The position numbers and the translations under genes were made by a program. A DNA stretch of 64,000 nt, from assembly GCA_022457155.1 (NCBI GenBank), contig JAJGOT010000037.1:1606501-1670500 (forward strand), written 5' to 3'. Source of the DNA: Cladopsammia gracilis (Eukaryota > Cnidaria > Anthozoa > Scleractinia > Dendrophylliidae). Below, piece after piece: positions 57,701 to 60,354 of the stretch. The notes beneath the pieces were generated by a model, which did no database searches, was not told the DNA's origin, and was given only the letters and a program-made list of their open reading frames with translations. Every line of letters begins with the position of its first letter. Position 1 is the first letter of the stretch.

Positions 57701-60354
57701 TTGGTAGATTTCGATCCATTTTGTTTGCTTCTTTTTTACATGGTCCTTTGGCTTTCGTATTAACTATGATTGACGGCAGGGAATAACCCAACTGTTGGTG
57801 GAGATTTGAATTTCAAATTCCGCATGTTATTGAAAGGCGCAGTAATAGTAAAAAAAAAAAAAAATTCAATCAGGACATTCAACTTTGGCTTATTTTTAAA
57901 TTATCTATTTTTATCTTGCCTGCTGGAAATAATGCACCCTGAGGAAATATCAGTCAGGATACACTTCATGTTGCTTAGCTAATGTACCAGTAAAAAATAA
58001 TAAAATATTACACTTACAGCTGTTAGATAGAAGCAAACAGATAGCTCTAATTTAAAGATGATTAAGAAACTTCACACCTTTTAAGGTGTCAAACAACTTT
58101 CAGTCATGGCAAATTCAATTTTAAGGGGTTAGTTGAAATACCTAAACGTCATTTTTTTGTTGCTTCAGATCAGTTTTATGGAATTACCTTGTTTAGTAAT
58201 TTCAAGCAATTGACAAATGTCATTATAGGTTTGTAAATGAACGTTACACTGTAAGAAAATAATAGTGACCACATACACAGTACATCTATACTGTAAACTG
58301 TTTGTTGGTATTTTGAAATTAATTTTCTTTCTCCATTCCTTCTTTAAACCTTTTACATTCAGTTTCATTCAAATTCAGGTGTAACTCTGCCTAAAGTAAA
58401 CTGTGTCCAGCATTAACATAATTAGAATAAATCACTTACTGCATCTTCAACAAGAGCTATGGGCACGAGTCCCTTCTCCTGATTTTTCTGTGCTGTCACC
58501 CAGAGCCAGTCACTGTCATGTACATTTTCCACCACAAATACATCCCCCTGATGGAAACTACAAAAATAATCAATATTAATAACAACAAGCTTCGTTAATC
58601 CAACAAGTGCAAATACGTCCTCCTGATGGAAACTACAAAAATAATTAATTATAACGATTAACAAGCTTATTTAATCCAACAATTATAGTGCAAATACGTT
58701 TCTCTGATGGAAACTAAAACTACATAGGATTTCGTAGACAGACTCAAAAGTTAGCACTACATGTAGGGTACATTACATGTCTCCATTATTGACTGTGGGT
58801 GTGAAAAAGTTTAAAGGGTGATGTCACAGGCTCTGTCATTCAAGCTACAATCTCTATGCGAGAATTATGGTACACATCGAGTAGACATAAATGACAAACA
58901 AAATGACTAGTCTCGCAATGCACTGTTGGGCGATTTGCAGTTGTGATCTACATGTACATGTAAACCTATCTTTATTTTCAAACTTTTCTTCGATAAACAA
59001 ACCCGGGATAATTGTACAACTTCAAACTTAACAAGGTAGGACAAGTAGAACCGGTATTAAATGTCTTTTCTTCAATAAATTCTGGTTTAATATTTGAATG
59101 AGTTTGGTCTGTTGACAAGTATCTGCCGGTAAACTGTTGGTGAACTGTTGACTGACTGTTGGTCATCTGTCGCCGACAGATTTTTGGGGGAGCTATAAGT
59201 CAATTTTACCAAATGTAATGTAAAATCAGGCAAAATCCATTCAATCCTGTGCTTTTGTGTACAGTTGCACATCCAACTTCTGAGACTTTTGTCTTGATTT
59301 TTGTTCATTTATTTCAAAGCATTTTACTTGATTTTTAGAACTGTGGTTATTTGCCTGATTCATGGAATCATTCACCTAATGTTTTCAAATGACTGCTTAC
59401 AAGTGTACGTGACCTTGAGTCTGCTTGTGTATTCTGTTTTGCATCAACTTACAACAACAACAAAAAAAAACACACAACAGAATAACTCAAATTAGGTGAC
59501 ATAGCCCCCTTCAGATACACCTCACTGAACTAAACATTGTTGGCTGGAAAGACAACCAGACATGTCTACAACCTACAACCCAGCCCCTCTACACCCCCCC
59601 CCCCCACTCCCCCTCCCACTGCCCTTTTACCCATACATGTAGGGGGTGTGACTTTGCTTATATCACTGAGGGTAATAGGAACGGAAACAACTCTGAGAAA
59701 AAACAACATTTCATCATAGAGGTAAAAAATATACTGATGAATGGAAAATCTAATAGATGTTTCATGTACATGTAGGGTAAATGCATGCTTTGATCTCTAA
59801 TAATTACATATTGGAGCATACATTTACACCTTACACCTTATTACTGCATGTACACCCTATACAGTAATTATTACTGTGTAGGGAGCATTTTATTCCTTTA
59901 TTTGTGATGTTAAAGGGGGATTCATTTAGGAATAGGGAGTATGGGGTTACACAATGTACAGCATATCAGAAGAACCACAAATGGCTTTATAGTTACCTCA
60001 GTTCATCAGTCTCGGGTGCTTTGTTGTAAGTGTATTTGGCCAATACCCTCTTCTTGCCTCCAACTGGTTCTGGGGGAGGCACAGGGTGCCCAAGTTTCTC
60101 TCCTTTTAGCAAACAAGAGTAATCTGTATAGTAGCCTATTAGATCATTTAAAGAGACAAAACTGTCGGCCTCCAATGTAGAAATCTCCACACACCGCTGT
60201 CACTCGAAAGTGGCTGATCCCATTATTCCCGAGAAATGAAAGTGAGTATGTGCCTGGTTTGCGGTCACTTTCTCGCACAAGGTATGCACCCACTTTTCCA
60301 TCTTCATTGAGTCTCTCTTCTGCAAGTGCTCTATCAAGTTTTCCATGGTTCCAT
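5690..60354 (-). CDS. RASA1: RASA1-like Ras GTPase-activating protein, partial gene (12 exons)
   Basis: Twelve minus-strand exons can be spliced in order into about 464 codons of a p120-RasGAP: SH2, SH3, SH2, PH and the start of C2, the domain order peculiar to RASA1. In the family this cytosolic protein is recruited to phosphotyrosines on receptors and adaptors through its SH2 domains and then speeds GTP hydrolysis by Ras; the GAP domain comes after C2. Exons, 5' to 3': 60354-59997, 58557-58440, 56790-56759, 56664-56612, 55598-55529, 33166-33089, 32078-32003, 22124-21983, 9866-9787, 7789-7716, 6415-6331, 5916-5690. Each has AG/GT borders and every junction keeps codon phase. Missing are the N-terminus (right of 60354, not found) and the end of C2 plus GAP (left of 5690, not seen, so probably outside). 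Introns reach 22 kb and are packed with repeats. One extra T in the first SH2 exon breaks the frame. Identity rests on recalled family sequence, not on a search. Confidence 0.93.
6331..6415 (-). CDS. RASA1: RASA1 exon: PH domain strands 6-7
   Basis: 85 nt, acceptor CTTTAAG, donor GTAAGT. It encodes PNCFQVVVRAFNESRMFYLC followed by ADTQDLAN. RPNCFQIV and the FYF/FYL strand are recognisable RASA1 PH sequence. It ends in phase 0, selecting the downstream acceptor at 5917/5918. Confidence 0.92.
6472..6511. repeat. Short perfect hairpin
   Basis: GTATAAATCTACGTTCCA is followed after TTC by its exact reverse complement. Confidence 0.8.
6513..7276. mobile_element. Nested foldback/TIR element
   Basis: Arms of about 85-90 bp start with AATTCAATAAAGGTTGC and contain CGTAGATGAGTACGGCACGC in both orientations. 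Inside is a second inverted pair (TACTTGGTGTATCCCT and AGGGATACACCAAGTA) surrounding a tRNA-like sequence, and the right arm carries an extra ATTGGTCATTGGTAATT palindrome. It lies between the PH exons at 6331 and 7716. Confidence 0.8.
6861..6936 (+). ncRNA. tRNA-like sequence, probably a SINE head
   Basis: TGGTACAGTGG resembles an RNA polymerase III A box and GGGTTCGATTCCC a B box at normal spacing, followed by TTTTT. Acceptor and anticodon stems do not pair properly, so this is a tRNA-derived element or pseudogene rather than a functional tRNA. Confidence 0.5.
7716..7789 (-). CDS. RASA1: RASA1 exon: PH domain middle
   Basis: 74 nt, donor GTAAGA, acceptor CTACAAAG just before AGA. It encodes RTKPKGMMDLSFSMVYEVHQ and SFFG; PKG-(I/M)DL is the usual PH strand 4-5 turn. 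The last two bases join the G of the next exon to form Arg in FGRPNCFQ. Confidence 0.9.
8022..9182. repeat. Foldback element with a MITE-like relic in the spacer
   Basis: CACAGGGAGCAGAGGAGCC at the left pairs with its complement ending at 9181; TCCGTCACCAGTATGTTGCG (8928) pairs with the segment at about 8400-8420. The spacer 8467-8731 is a relative of the MITE at 42121-42412, lacking its left terminus. The left flank 7945-8013 resembles the palindromic family at 19693 and 61791. Confidence 0.75.
9196..9572. mobile_element. Short TIR element (GTTATACCTCCCA family), copy 1
   Basis: Starts GTTATACCTCCCA and ends with the near inverted TGGGAAGTATAAC. Internal sequence 9440-9560 is related, in opposite orientation, to 61535-61650. 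Includes GGTTCGATACC at 9365, a possible B-box remnant. Confidence 0.6.
9787..9866 (-). CDS. RASA1: RASA1 exon: PH domain strands 2-3
   Basis: 80 nt, acceptor TTTGTAG, donor GTTAGA. It encodes HRNKWKRMFFVVDG and LEQHLYFFENEK. KW(K)R-(F)-F-V and the YFF strand are standard PH features, the basic residues lying in the lipid-facing loop. Phases fit the exons at 21983 and 7789. Confidence 0.92.
10448..10592. repeat. Foldback element with GC-rich loop
   Basis: Arms TGCATTGTTGAGTTATATAAGC / GCTTATATAACTCAGTAATGCA in shortened form flank a loop of AAGCACTCGCCTTTGGCTCG. Similar architecture to 206-365 and 35549-35630. Confidence 0.75.
10913..11193. mobile_element. MITE family 1, copy 2 (TA-flanked)
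   Basis: 281 bp with GAGCAGTTTTCAATTGAG termini in inverted orientation and TA on both sides; internal sequence closely follows copy 1. Confidence 0.87.
11311..14320. mobile_element. 3.0-kb palindromic repeat element
   Basis: GTGCATGAATATTCA at the left is the inverse of TGAATATTCATGCAC at the right. The arms match with moderate divergence over about 1.4 kb each, meeting at a hairpin TATCTATATATAATATATATAGATA near 12753. No transposase ORF. Partial relatives occur at 17485-18416, 26640-28320 and 54190-54640, so this is a dispersed family in the same gene. GC-rich segments at 11490-11690 and 13740-13960 carry GCGCGGGCG-type runs, unlike the AT-rich remainder. Confidence 0.82.
14416..14550. 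repeat. Foldback element
   Basis: ATGGGCAGTGC...GTACGGC.TTTACGCA arms face their complement ending at 14550. The centre has GAACGAGTGAGCGCAGCGAA inside an imperfect TTTCTGAT hairpin. Confidence 0.75.
14563..15405. mobile_element. TIR element carrying a Crypton-like fragment
   Basis: Termini TTATTTTATACATACTGA and TCAGTATGTATAAAATAA are exact inverted copies, 843 bp outer length. The interior holds the recombinase fragment listed separately on the minus strand. Confidence 0.7.
14788..15115 (-). pseudogene. Crypton/KIAA1958-like tyrosine recombinase, N-terminal fragment
   Basis: The conceptual product contains RRDVNLLTVFLKEKAKQ, YVCEFILSVKRKDGENYKPS, SLRGLISSFNRHLRE and IIEDKAFEKARKCLEARSKQ. 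This is the N-terminal DNA-binding segment seen in Crypton-derived proteins of the KIAA1958/ZMYM/QRICH1 group (EFI-S-KKKDG-Y-P-SLRG pattern). One frame change near 15080 separates it from upstream sequence reading SFYKPIEEYIQEQENK. The catalytic tyrosine recombinase core is absent, so it is a remnant. Family assignment is from recalled pattern. Confidence 0.62.
15823..16965. repeat. 1.1-kb inverted repeat, arms ~0.5 kb
   Basis: GAACTCAAATATTCGTATTA pairs with its complement at the right end. Inner arms share TACGTTATGA-type stretches and the segment around 16190/16570 (TTCTTCGAGAATTGCCTTCG). The small ORF at 16433-16651 is part of the repeat. Confidence 0.87.
17485..18416. repeat. Diverged partial copy of the 11.3-14.3 kb repeat family
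   Basis: Shares TTTTGCATGCAAATTTATGC, ATGGCTGCCGCGCTCGGC and AATAAATTAAATATTCAAAG with 26700-28320, and GATATCAATTTGTGATTGAC with 11311-14320. Confidence 0.7.
18417..18580. mobile_element. Foldback element, 68-bp arms
   Basis: TAGACCAATTTCGATATATT... and its near-exact complement, with CGAGGCTTGGGGGAATAAAA in both arms, separated by about 26 bp. Confidence 0.88.
18616..19216. mobile_element. TIR element with a second TIR element nested inside
   Basis: AAGGCCTAGCCAAACTAGGA and the inverted end at 19216 bound a region rich in GGAAACA(T/A)TGTT. Nested within, 18830-18974, is a second inverted pair beginning GGCCCAGTTGTTCAAA with GTGGATAGCG...TATCCACC. Confidence 0.82.
19693..19831. repeat. Palindromic repeat (CACTTAATGAC family)
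   Basis: CACTTAATGACTG and its complement at the right; centre GTTTCCCTCGACTTCGTCTC. Relatives at 61791-61926 and, partial, 7945-8013. Confidence 0.8.
20650..20962 (+). repeat. Minisatellite, TTTTCAAATCCGAAAA-type unit
   Basis: About 17-20 degenerate copies of a 15-17-bp unit such as TTTTCCAAATCCGAAAA. The 116-residue ORF here is simply the translated repeat. Confidence 0.9.
20963..21115 (+). repeat. Minisatellite, GGTATAAAACGCGGACT-type unit
   Basis: Several copies of GGGTATAAAACGCGGACT with interspersed CTACGGACTGCGGACTACGG, directly abutting the preceding minisatellite. Confidence 0.88.
21274..21418. mobile_element. Small MITE
   Basis: 145 bp with 20-bp termini GGCCCACCTTCACCCAAAAT and its inverted copy; no ORF. 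Confidence 0.85.
21584..21722. repeat. Short inverted repeat
   Basis: TGTCCAAACGATGTCTGTGA pairs with TCGCAGACATCGTTTGGACA, about 90 bp apart, 260 bp downstream of the PH-start exon. Confidence 0.7.
21983..22124 (-). CDS. RASA1: RASA1 exon: SH2-PH linker and start of PH
   Basis: 142 nt, acceptor GATTGCAG, donor GTGATT. It starts in phase 0 as required, encodes a polar linker (AQDWDLPHRP, RIPEREN) and then QAFKRGFLVKK, the first strand of the PH domain. The last G completes a Gly codon in the next exon. A second AG inside (GTTCAG at about 22042) could be an alternative acceptor, but that would not keep phase with the upstream exon. Confidence 0.85.
23455..23526 (-). tRNA. tRNA-His(GTG), left arm
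   Basis: Exact mirror copy of the gene at 25586-25657 in the left arm of the palindrome. All four stems pair; anticodon GTG in loop TTGTGGC. It lies in the same orientation as the RASA1 transcript, inside its intron. Confidence 0.9.
24193..24919. repeat. (CCACCA)n / (TGGTGG)n microsatellite at palindrome centre
   Basis: Runs of CCACCACCACC interrupted by AATTCTATTGTTTT-like spacers on the left, and the complementary TGGTGG runs on the right. Long His/Pro/Thr or Val/Gly/Trp open frames in all six frames are repeat artefacts. Confidence 0.95.
24447..24545 (+). repeat. Minisatellite ACATCGACCCC
   Basis: Nine near-exact copies of an 11-bp unit (ACATCGACCCC, with one TTCATCGACCC variant) between the CCACCA tract and the first TGGTGG. 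It has no counterpart in the right arm. Confidence 0.9.
25586..25657 (+). tRNA. tRNA-His(GTG), right arm
   Basis: 72 nt. Acceptor stem GCTTTGA pairs with TCGAGGC (two G-U pairs), D stem GTCT/AGAC, anticodon stem CTGCG/CGCAG with loop TTGTGGC giving anticodon GTG, T arm CCAGG-TTCGAGT-CCTGG, discriminator A. No encoded CCA, as usual in eukaryotes. No intron. A and B boxes are intact. Being in a mobile palindrome, it may be a passenger or a pseudogene with intact folding. Confidence 0.92.
26640..28320. repeat. Diverged copy of the 11.3-14.3 kb repeat family
   Basis: TTGTGCATGCAAATTTATGC, CAAAATGGCTGCCGCGCTCG-type, GAATTTATGTTGATATTAAT and TTATGTAAACAAAACAAGAC match 17485-18416 and 11311-14320. 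Includes a G run at about 28194-28206 and a duplicated GCGATCGAATTACATTTCAC at 27748-27789. Confidence 0.7.
28321..30254. other. Intron without recognised gene
   Basis: Unremarkable AT-rich sequence. C-run at 29392-29405 followed by CTCTCTCCCTC. Short open frames here have no recognisable motif. Confidence 0.4.
30255..31423. repeat. Dispersed repeat, copy B (uninterrupted, inverted)
   Basis: Reverse complement of copy A without the palindrome. The empty junction reads AAATTCGGATATCTAAACC in reverse complement, where copy A has GATGTC on both sides of the insertion. Confidence 0.85.
31691..31974. mobile_element. MITE family 1, copy 3 (TA-flanked)
   Basis: 284 bp with GAGCAGTTTTCAATTCAGTG termini and TA on each side. 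It ends 29 bp from the donor of the exon at 32003. Confidence 0.85.
32003..32078 (-). CDS. RASA1: RASA1 exon: end of second SH2
   Basis: 76 nt, acceptor CCTTTCAG, donor GTAAGA. It encodes VDAVVARYKHEHIVEG and LSLKEPVSR, the final helix and strand of the second SH2 (compare the DIIDHY...IVEG...LKEPV end of vertebrate RASA1). Only about 1 kb separates it from the exon at 33089; a TA-flanked MITE ends 29 bp downstream of its donor. Confidence 0.93.
32406..32434. repeat. Perfect 13-bp hairpin
   Basis: AGATACAACTCAC-CTA-GTGAGTTGTATCT. Just upstream a 15-bp unit AGTAAACAGACTAGT is repeated twice (32357-32386). Confidence 0.8.
33089..33166 (-). CDS. RASA1: RASA1 exon: middle of second SH2
   Basis: 78 nt between a TTTTTCTGTAG acceptor and a GTGACA donor. 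It encodes SPDGITRFLIRKQ, GMQYSMGGRNFDS; RF(L/K)I and the MGGR turn are the expected SH2 strands. The first A completes Arg from the preceding exon and the last AG plus the T of the next exon gives Ser, so it fits exactly between its neighbours. Length is a multiple of three, so skipping it would keep frame but destroy the SH2 fold. Confidence 0.92.
33528..33560. repeat. Perfect 15-bp hairpin
   Basis: ATACTTATCTCCCTC-ATA-GAGGGAGATAAGTAT, abutting the repeat that begins at 33561. Confidence 0.8.
33561..33904. repeat. 340-bp dispersed repeat, empty-site copy
   Basis: TTGGCTATAAGCA(C/T)GCAGC, two copies of TACAGACAATAGTT(T)TATGCATGCAGAAG, then TTTACTTACAAGTTGACTGC and a hairpin ATAGCGATAATTATCAAGGC. 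The same repeat at 36479-40250 contains the LINE. Confidence 0.85.
34885..35032. mobile_element. Small TIR element
   Basis: TTAATAATTCATAAG and CACGTGCAGTGACTTTATAT with their complements at the right side. Confidence 0.65.
35549..35630. repeat. Foldback with GC-rich loop
   Basis: GTGTATTATCAGGT.TAAAAACTC pairs with GAGTTTTTAAACCTGACAATACAC; loop CTCGGCTTCGCCTCG. No coding motif seen in the surrounding 33905-36478. Confidence 0.75.
36628..40004 (-). mobile_element. 5'-truncated LINE (L1/Tx1-like), young insertion
   Basis: Minus-strand non-LTR retrotransposon with a poly-A tail (T run at about 36626-36646 on the plus strand) and a 14-bp target duplication TTTACTTACAAGTT at 36614-36627 and 40005-40018. 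The 5' end is truncated inside the endonuclease domain. The uninterrupted target is present at 33695-33708. Confidence 0.93.
36872..40003 (-). CDS. LINE ORF2: endonuclease end, reverse transcriptase and C-terminal region
   Basis: The frame is open from the truncation point to a stop at 36872, about 1040 codons; the first Met is at 39892. It opens with the end of an APE-type endonuclease (RLDYFLISQEL, DSDHSAVSIHL) and GPGFWKFN, then RT motifs: PGTDGLPVEFYRFFWPEI, RPISLLNTDYKILTK, IFLDFKKAFDSIEW, GVRQGCPLSG and the catalytic YADDTTIF. The C-terminus has CNLCNLERQTLDHLLIHC, a zinc-finger-like Cys/His segment of L1/Tx1-group ORF2. No stop or frameshift in over 3 kb. Lacking ORF1, a 5'UTR promoter and most of the endonuclease, it cannot be autonomous. 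Confidence 0.93.
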   Translation of the reverse strand, partial: RSFKIQCRLDYFLISQELTPLTKRTDILYAPDSDHSAVSIHLQSNDLAQKRGPGFWKFNTSLLEDETYIASLKLNIPVFKTKYKEVNDLGLKWDLIKMEIRGFTVQYAKRKASKRRDEEVSLHNKVNKLQEIAENNPHDTTTIFELKLARAQLKRIMLHKTKGAILRSKVRWYEKGERNTKYFYGLEKRNHTIKSVTKLKVGDNIYTENQFEILEAEKVFYESLYSSTNINTENFENSPFFKQENITPLNAVEKNSYEGLISMAECVNALKEFGNNKTPGTDGLPVEFYRFFWPEISDDLLASFNYAFQHSTLSISQRRGIISLIPKKSKDKTILDNLRPISLLNTDYKILTKTIAKRIEKVLPSLINPDQTGYVKGRFIGENIRLIQDIMHFTDKLNQKGIAIFLDFKKAFDSIEWNYLFEALKLYNFGPDILNWIKTFYNDVSSCVLNNGHASTSFSLQRGVRQGCPLSGIIFVLGIELFARALKKNHTIKGIVVNKHEIKISQYADDTTIFVRDFESVSHLRSLLSEFSACSGLEINNSKTEAMWLGKWKEKQDTPFGFKWPKEPINALGVFFSYNQISADTRNFNEKIQSLERMLNTWQKRNLTLYGKINIVKTLGLSKLIYSASVLNVPDHYVHEINILTFNFIWDGKPAKVKRSTIIGEKEHGGLKMCDFKIMEKALKIAWVNRIQDESLASWKIIPDHMLRQNGNLAFLTKCNYRTKNLDLKNLPLFYRTILDYWCNFKVSTCDTNVNFKNEILWNNSNILIDKKPVFFRPWFNSGIVFLSDLLNHENEFLNFHEFSLKFQLNVPFTQYYGLLNAIPLTWKARLKSHGEYSDQNSPGNNLSTSSIYSTLLKNAFVPPTSESKIRRHGFNEKNIPKVFLLPYTVTKEIKITMFQYKVIHNILPTKATLYRDGLVDNDICNLCNLERQTLDHLLIHCSLSADFWILFQNWWHDKTHEVIVLNASHILYGWFKKTKHRQVLNYSILIAKYCIFCTSLRGEILSFRNFLLQMQEKLQILKGITTKQKSLPKFYRTWEIIL
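40251..41627. other. Intron without recognised gene
   Basis: T-rich sequence with many TTTT runs; no motif, repeat family or coding region recognised. Confidence 0.4.
41628..41664. repeat. Short hairpin
   Basis: CGCCTGCCAAATAAT and ATTATTTGCCAGGCG around a short AT loop. Confidence 0.65.
41711..41917 (+). CDS. Unidentified small ORF (MADEFNNPS...)
   Basis: 68 codons from ATGGCAGATGAG to a TGA, with Pro- and His-rich composition (SPAPLDSPVPRPGPH). Context AACATGG is an acceptable start. I do not recognise it. It could be the first exon of an intron-nested gene or transposon, or chance. Confidence 0.2.
   Translation: MADEFNNPSHFFRFTISPAPLDSPVPRPGPHLFHGASVQNQLPHYCSSPVVPLQFMPHTSPSTSTRRH
42121..42412. 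mobile_element. MITE with 36-bp TIRs and 7-bp target duplication
   Basis: CACAGGCGGCCCAAGCTCAC at the left is inverted at the right, continuing to about 36 bp. TGTTGGT flanks both sides (42114-42120 and 42413-42419). The interior shares GCCGAAATCGCGCTAAATCG and GCAAACAACAAAGAATACAA with 8467-8731. Confidence 0.9.
42708..42866 (+). CDS. Unidentified 52-codon ORF, basic
   Basis: Begins MMNKTGTIKKGPSATRQETK and ends NVRYRN; strongly basic, with a Met pair at the start. Purine-rich compared with its surroundings. Possibly the N-terminus of a retrotransposon ORF1; not recognised with confidence. Confidence 0.2.
   Translation: MMNKTGTIKKGPSATRQETKSTRRKERRTSQTHPLKNKFERLITVGNVRYRN
42993..43045. repeat. 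Short inverted repeat
   Basis: GGACAAAAGT...GTTAACAA pairs with TTGTTAAC...ACTTTTGTCC. Confidence 0.65.
43228..45265 (-). pseudogene. Mutator-like transposase pseudogene with one intron
   Basis: N-terminal exon 44507-45265: basic KKRKATALLSDK stretch, a CLWC motif, then DVNTRATLGALHAGVGHTH and LNIPSMTQATFKTREREVG. The intron 44331-44506 has GT/AG ends and joins to GGSSANQNDLIGVAVSYDMT, WQRRNWGHSSNTGHGAVVG, CKPCRICQ, NHSGSSKSMESAVAVDLFQ and YTGDDDTT. Further on are VPHAFGKHG, DPTTYRHSELPF and KLAPATNYQRNEVFNNVVG. The order and motifs (YD-TWQ-RG, GSS-SME, GD-D, NE-FNN) match the Mutator-like transposase domain common in cnidarian and insect genomes. Frame changes at about 44691, 44635 and 43430 and a hairpin insertion at 43645-43767 show decay. 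Confidence 0.78.
43645..43767. repeat. Foldback inserted in the transposase pseudogene
   Basis: CGTGATATCGCCTTATTTTA / ...TTAGGCGATATCACGC and an outer AACTATTATA / TATAATAGTT pair. Loop GGCCTACGGCC. Confidence 0.8.
45556..45730 (+). repeat. Tandem duplication, 89-bp unit, two copies
   Basis: TAGGCGGAACGAATCGAGAA begins at 45556 and again at 45645; copies are nearly identical through ATAGTATCCAGCA, the second with an extra ATA. Confidence 0.92.
45786..46462. repeat. Degenerate inverted repeat
   Basis: ATTTGTCTTGATTTAGTTTCGG at the left resembles the complement of CCGAAATGAAATCAAGACAA at 46427-46446. Interior unrecognised. Confidence 0.5.
46676..46730. repeat. AT-rich hairpin
   Basis: ATAATCTATGATTACTACTAG faces CTAGCAGTAATCACAGATTAT in shortened form around TTTATAATTATATA. 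No gene recognised in 46731-48184. Confidence 0.7.
47512..47655. repeat. Inverted repeat
   Basis: ACAAATTGACGTCAGTTTTT and CGTCTGTCCTCTTATTGATG with complements in the second half. Confidence 0.85.
48349..49575 (-). mobile_element. 5'-truncated LINE fragment (L1/Tx1-like 3' end)
   Basis: Flanked by the 13-bp target duplication GGAGTTTGTTTAT (48336-48348 and 49576-49588). The plus-strand T-rich run at 48349-48380 is its poly-A tail. Confidence 0.9.
48646..49574 (-). pseudogene. LINE ORF2 C-terminal part only
   Basis: About 305 codons open from the truncation point. Contains LNEILWNNRFIKING, YYGLCNAIPKNWI, KFVPPTAEQRM, FQFKIIHHILPTNATLFRDK and CHLCDEKQTLKHLFVLCPD, parallel to the C-terminal third of the ORF at 36872-40003 (NEILWNN, YYGLLNAIPLTW, FVPPTSES, HNILPTKATLYRDG, CNLCNLERQTLDHLL). 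No RT catalytic region. Same group but a different subfamily, with an Asn-rich insertion (NGTHSNNNNN). Confidence 0.9.
50741..53118. repeat. 2.4-kb foldback element
   Basis: TTAAGGTGGCTCGAAGTAGT and its complement at 53118. Arms match from both ends to GTTGAAGTTCGAGTACGAAA / its complement, and again through the centre (TTTCACACGAGCGCTCGGTG). The 139-residue ORF at 52202-52621 straddles arm and insertion and is not a gene. Confidence 0.87.
52008..52390. mobile_element. MITE inserted in right arm of the foldback
   Basis: GGCCGTGTTTTCACGAGCGA opens and the near inverse (CCTCGTGAAAACACAGCC) closes a 383-bp segment absent from the left arm, where CCAGTAC joins AGCGAGCGTG directly. Confidence 0.8.
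53542..54170. mobile_element. TIR element
   Basis: AGATATCCAGGGGCACCCAA and its inverse (TTGGATGCCCCTGGATATCT) bound 629 bp; the interior repeats a CCAGCCAGC motif. Confidence 0.7.
54190..54640 (+). repeat. Partial copy of the 11.3-14.3 kb repeat family
   Basis: TTGTCCATTTTTATGTGTCT, GATTGAAAAGCGATTTTATG, TTTGTACGGTCTA and GCTGTTAGGCTCAGCCTATC follow the order of 12301-12760. Confidence 0.75.
55529..55598 (-). CDS. RASA1: RASA1 exon: FLVR-type core of second SH2
   Basis: 70 nt, acceptor TTGACAG, donor GTAATG. It encodes GVLGSFLIRPSDKSPGDYSL and then SL. The Arg in SFLIRPSD is the phosphotyrosine-contacting residue of SH2 domains and PSD...PGDYSL is characteristic of this second RASA1 SH2. 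The next exon is more than 22 kb away at 33166. Confidence 0.93.
56425..56451 (+). repeat. Long G-run in second-SH2 intron
   Basis: GGGGAGGGGGGATT followed by 16-17 consecutive G and GAGGGG; a strong G-quadruplex candidate on the non-template strand of the plus orientation (C-rich in RASA1 sense). Confidence 0.85.
56612..56664 (-). CDS. RASA1: RASA1 exon: start of second SH2 domain
   Basis: 53 nt with a GCATAG acceptor and GTGATA donor. It encodes WFFSNISKQEAQDILYR, clearly the SH2 opening that in other RASA1 proteins reads WFHGKISKQEA. The usual His-Gly after WF is here Phe-Ser and the next Lys is Asn, an unusual substitution at a normally conserved corner of the fold. Leading G completes Pro from the microexon; the trailing G starts the Asp codon of the next exon. 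Confidence 0.9.
56759..56790 (-). CDS. RASA1: RASA1 microexon between SH3 and second SH2
   Basis: A 32-nt exon, CTTTAG acceptor and GTAAGT donor, encoding KSDLDPCAGR plus two bases of a Pro codon. It fills the short linker that in RASA1 proteins joins SH3 to the second SH2. Phase 0 at its start matches the end of the SH3 exon and the two trailing bases are completed by the G of the next exon. Too short to be seen as an ORF; supported by splice consensus, phase and position. Confidence 0.82.
56908..57406. mobile_element. TIR element
   Basis: CCCCAGGGTTCGAGACTAAC at left, inverse GTTAGTCTGGAGCCCTGG at right. Interior repeats ACTAGTCTAGTGACTAGTGA-like motifs. Confidence 0.65.
57552..57846. mobile_element. 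Foldback element, ~85-bp arms
   Basis: TTACTGCGCCTTTCAATAAC, TTTGAAATTCAAAT and TGCCGTCAATCAT with complements at the right. Confidence 0.87.
58440..58557 (-). CDS. RASA1: RASA1 exon: main part of SH3 domain
   Basis: 118 nt between a TTGTAG acceptor and a GTAAGT donor. It encodes SFHQGDVFVVENVHDSDWLW followed by VTAQ and GLVPIALVEDA, matching the second half of the RASA1 SH3 fold; the adjacent Trp residues are the usual ligand-groove Trp region, and the domain closes with the VED segment that leads to the second SH2. The single leading T completes the Ser codon begun in the exon at 59997. The acceptor and first 26 or so coding bases are partly repeated twice just upstream (58561-58720), see the separate entry. 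Confidence 0.92.
58561..58720 (-). repeat. Two partial tandem copies of the SH3-exon acceptor region
   Basis: Immediately 5' (transcript sense) of the SH3 exon, the sequence TTTGTAGTTTCCATCAG plus the first coding bases recurs around 58621-58645 and, more diverged, around 58692-58718. The first extra copy would read SFHQEDVFALVG before losing similarity. Each copy is followed by a similar AT-rich stretch containing GCTTGTTA, so the unit is about 65-85 bp and the array is a tandem duplication of an intron-exon border. The two upstream copies have no donor and are not full exons. Confidence 0.8.
58850..59215 (+). repeat. Dispersed repeat, copy 1
   Basis: GGTACACATCGAGTAGACAT, TCTCGCAATGCACTGTTGGG, GGTAAACTGTTGGTGAACTG and TTTTTGGGGGAGCTATAAGT follow the order seen at 63190-63545. 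Confidence 0.8.
59216..59996. other. Intron between SH2/SH3 and SH3 exons
   Basis: Contains a C run at about 59593-59605 and several TACATGTA palindromes; nothing else recognised. Confidence 0.4.
59997..60354 (-). CDS. RASA1: RASA1 exon: first SH2 domain and start of SH3 (contains a 1-nt frameshift)
   Basis: The exon opens after a ...TAG acceptor with the SH2 start WNHGKLDR, then YLVRESDRKPGTYSLSF, in which the Arg of the FLVRES-type motif is the phosphotyrosine-binding residue, then ISHFRV, CGDFYIGGRQF. After four consecutive T in coding sense (around 60164) the frame must change by one to continue as VSLNDLIGYY, CLLKGEKL, PVPPPEPV and the SH3 start AKYTYNKAPETDEL. The donor is GAG|GTAACT. 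Without the extra T the exon would be 357 nt, exactly what the phases of its neighbours need; as written it is 358 nt. Within one exon no intron can repair this, so it is either an assembly or sequencing error in a homopolymer or a true inactivating allele. The preceding exon must end in two bases of a codon ending in A, probably Glu. Confidence 0.92.
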
